Positions 63,937-64,000 of a stretch of DNA of 64,000 bases are shown in pieces. The notes under the pieces were generated by a model. The model was given only the letters and a program-made list of their open reading frames with translations, made no database searches and was not told the origin of the DNA. The position numbers were made by a program, and so were the translations under genes. How positions within the stretch are numbered: the stretch's first letter is position 1; each line of letters begins with the position of its first letter. This stretch comes from Saccharothrix australiensis (GTDB lineage Bacteria; Actinomycetota; Actinomycetes; Mycobacteriales; Pseudonocardiaceae). The stretch is taken from the NCBI RefSeq assembly GCF_003634935.1, contig NZ_RBXO01000001.1, forward strand, positions 7,217,501 through 7,281,500. The letters run 5' to 3'.

Positions 63937-64000
63937 TCAGTCGCGCTTCAGCCCCGTGAGGAACGCCCCGAACGCGCTCGGCGGAAAGATCAGCGCCGGC
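63937..64000 (-). CDS. DUF397 protein, 3' end only
   Basis: Partial gene cut by the window edge. The last 20 residues read ...PSAFGAFLTGLKRD before the stop, matching the C-terminal W/F-x-x-F-L-x-x-(V/L)-K signature of DUF397 proteins. These are small actinomycete proteins usually encoded next to an XRE regulator and often in developmental gene pairs. The rest lies outside the window. Confidence 0.7.
   Translation of the reverse strand, partial: PALIFPPSAFGAFLTGLKRD

Overview
The window is a very GC-rich actinobacterial chromosome segment, most likely from the Pseudonocardiaceae (a Saccharothrix/Actinosynnema/Lentzea-like genus). This is inferred, not proved. The basis is the gene order: whiB1 - pdtaS - bL37 - rsrA/sigR - ybaK - SRAP - aroA - rsgA - WS/DGAT - DUF6459 - secA - hpf - comF - lpqB/mtrB/mtrA - tmk - ahcY - manA - tobH - pmm - DUF3499 - whiB2 - fbiA/fbiB - manC - wbbL. 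It parallels the Mycobacterium tuberculosis Rv3218-Rv3265 block, while a nickel superoxide dismutase (not mycobacterial) and Pseudonocardiaceae-type accessory genes are interleaved. No tRNA, rRNA, CRISPR array, prophage or transposase gene was seen.

Layout. 0-5 kb: malic enzyme, an RmlC-like epimerase, the divergent sodX/sodN pair, a histidine phosphatase/GNAT pair and a small membrane protein. 5-13 kb: a methyltransferase, a lipid-kinase-like protein, WhiB1 with a conspicuous operator region, the sensor kinase PdtaS, the tiny ribosomal protein bL37, and the thiol-stress pair SigR/RsrA. 13-23 kb: DNA-crosslink protein SRAP, AroA, RsgA, proline catabolism (PruA), a WS/DGAT operon and RlmB. 23-38 kb: a housekeeping core of SecA, HPF, ComF, LpqB-MtrB-MtrA, Tmk and AhcY. 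38-49 kb: a membrane-anchored lipase-like protein, an orphan GlmL-like ATPase, an amino-acid permease, a CDF transporter, and the mannose-activation operon pmm-trm112-tobH-manA. 49-64 kb: a GT2/GT-C fusion, WhiB2, a site-2 protease, F420 biosynthesis (fbiA-fbiB-nudix), ManC, an AlkA-type glycosylase, the arabinogalactan-linker rhamnosyltransferase WbbL, a DUF4396 gene under a copper-type operator, two GT4 glycosyltransferases and the 3' end of a DUF397 gene.

The functional theme is cell-envelope building and its control. Mannose (ManA, Pmm, ManC) and rhamnose (WbbL, RmlC-like) precursors feed cell-wall polymers; MtrAB-LpqB, WhiB1 and WhiB2 regulate division and envelope; SecA exports. Redox and stress functions (SodN, SigR/RsrA, F420) sit alongside.

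The most unusual signal is a family of modular palindromic repeats at three intergenic loci (about 18.82-19.02, 21.68-21.93 and 36.12-36.46 kb). Each carries a 23-26 bp hairpin with a nine-base loop. The stems have changed in sequence while keeping complementarity, and most copies end in CTGTGTT/AACACAG next to a second small GC hairpin. I do not recognise this family. Other notable signals are a CsoR-like operator over the DUF4396 promoter, two abutting 16-bp palindromes (one CRP-like) at the whiB1 -35 box, and at least thirteen genes whose start codon lies 6-8 bases after a TAnnnT hexamer, the signature of leaderless mRNAs.
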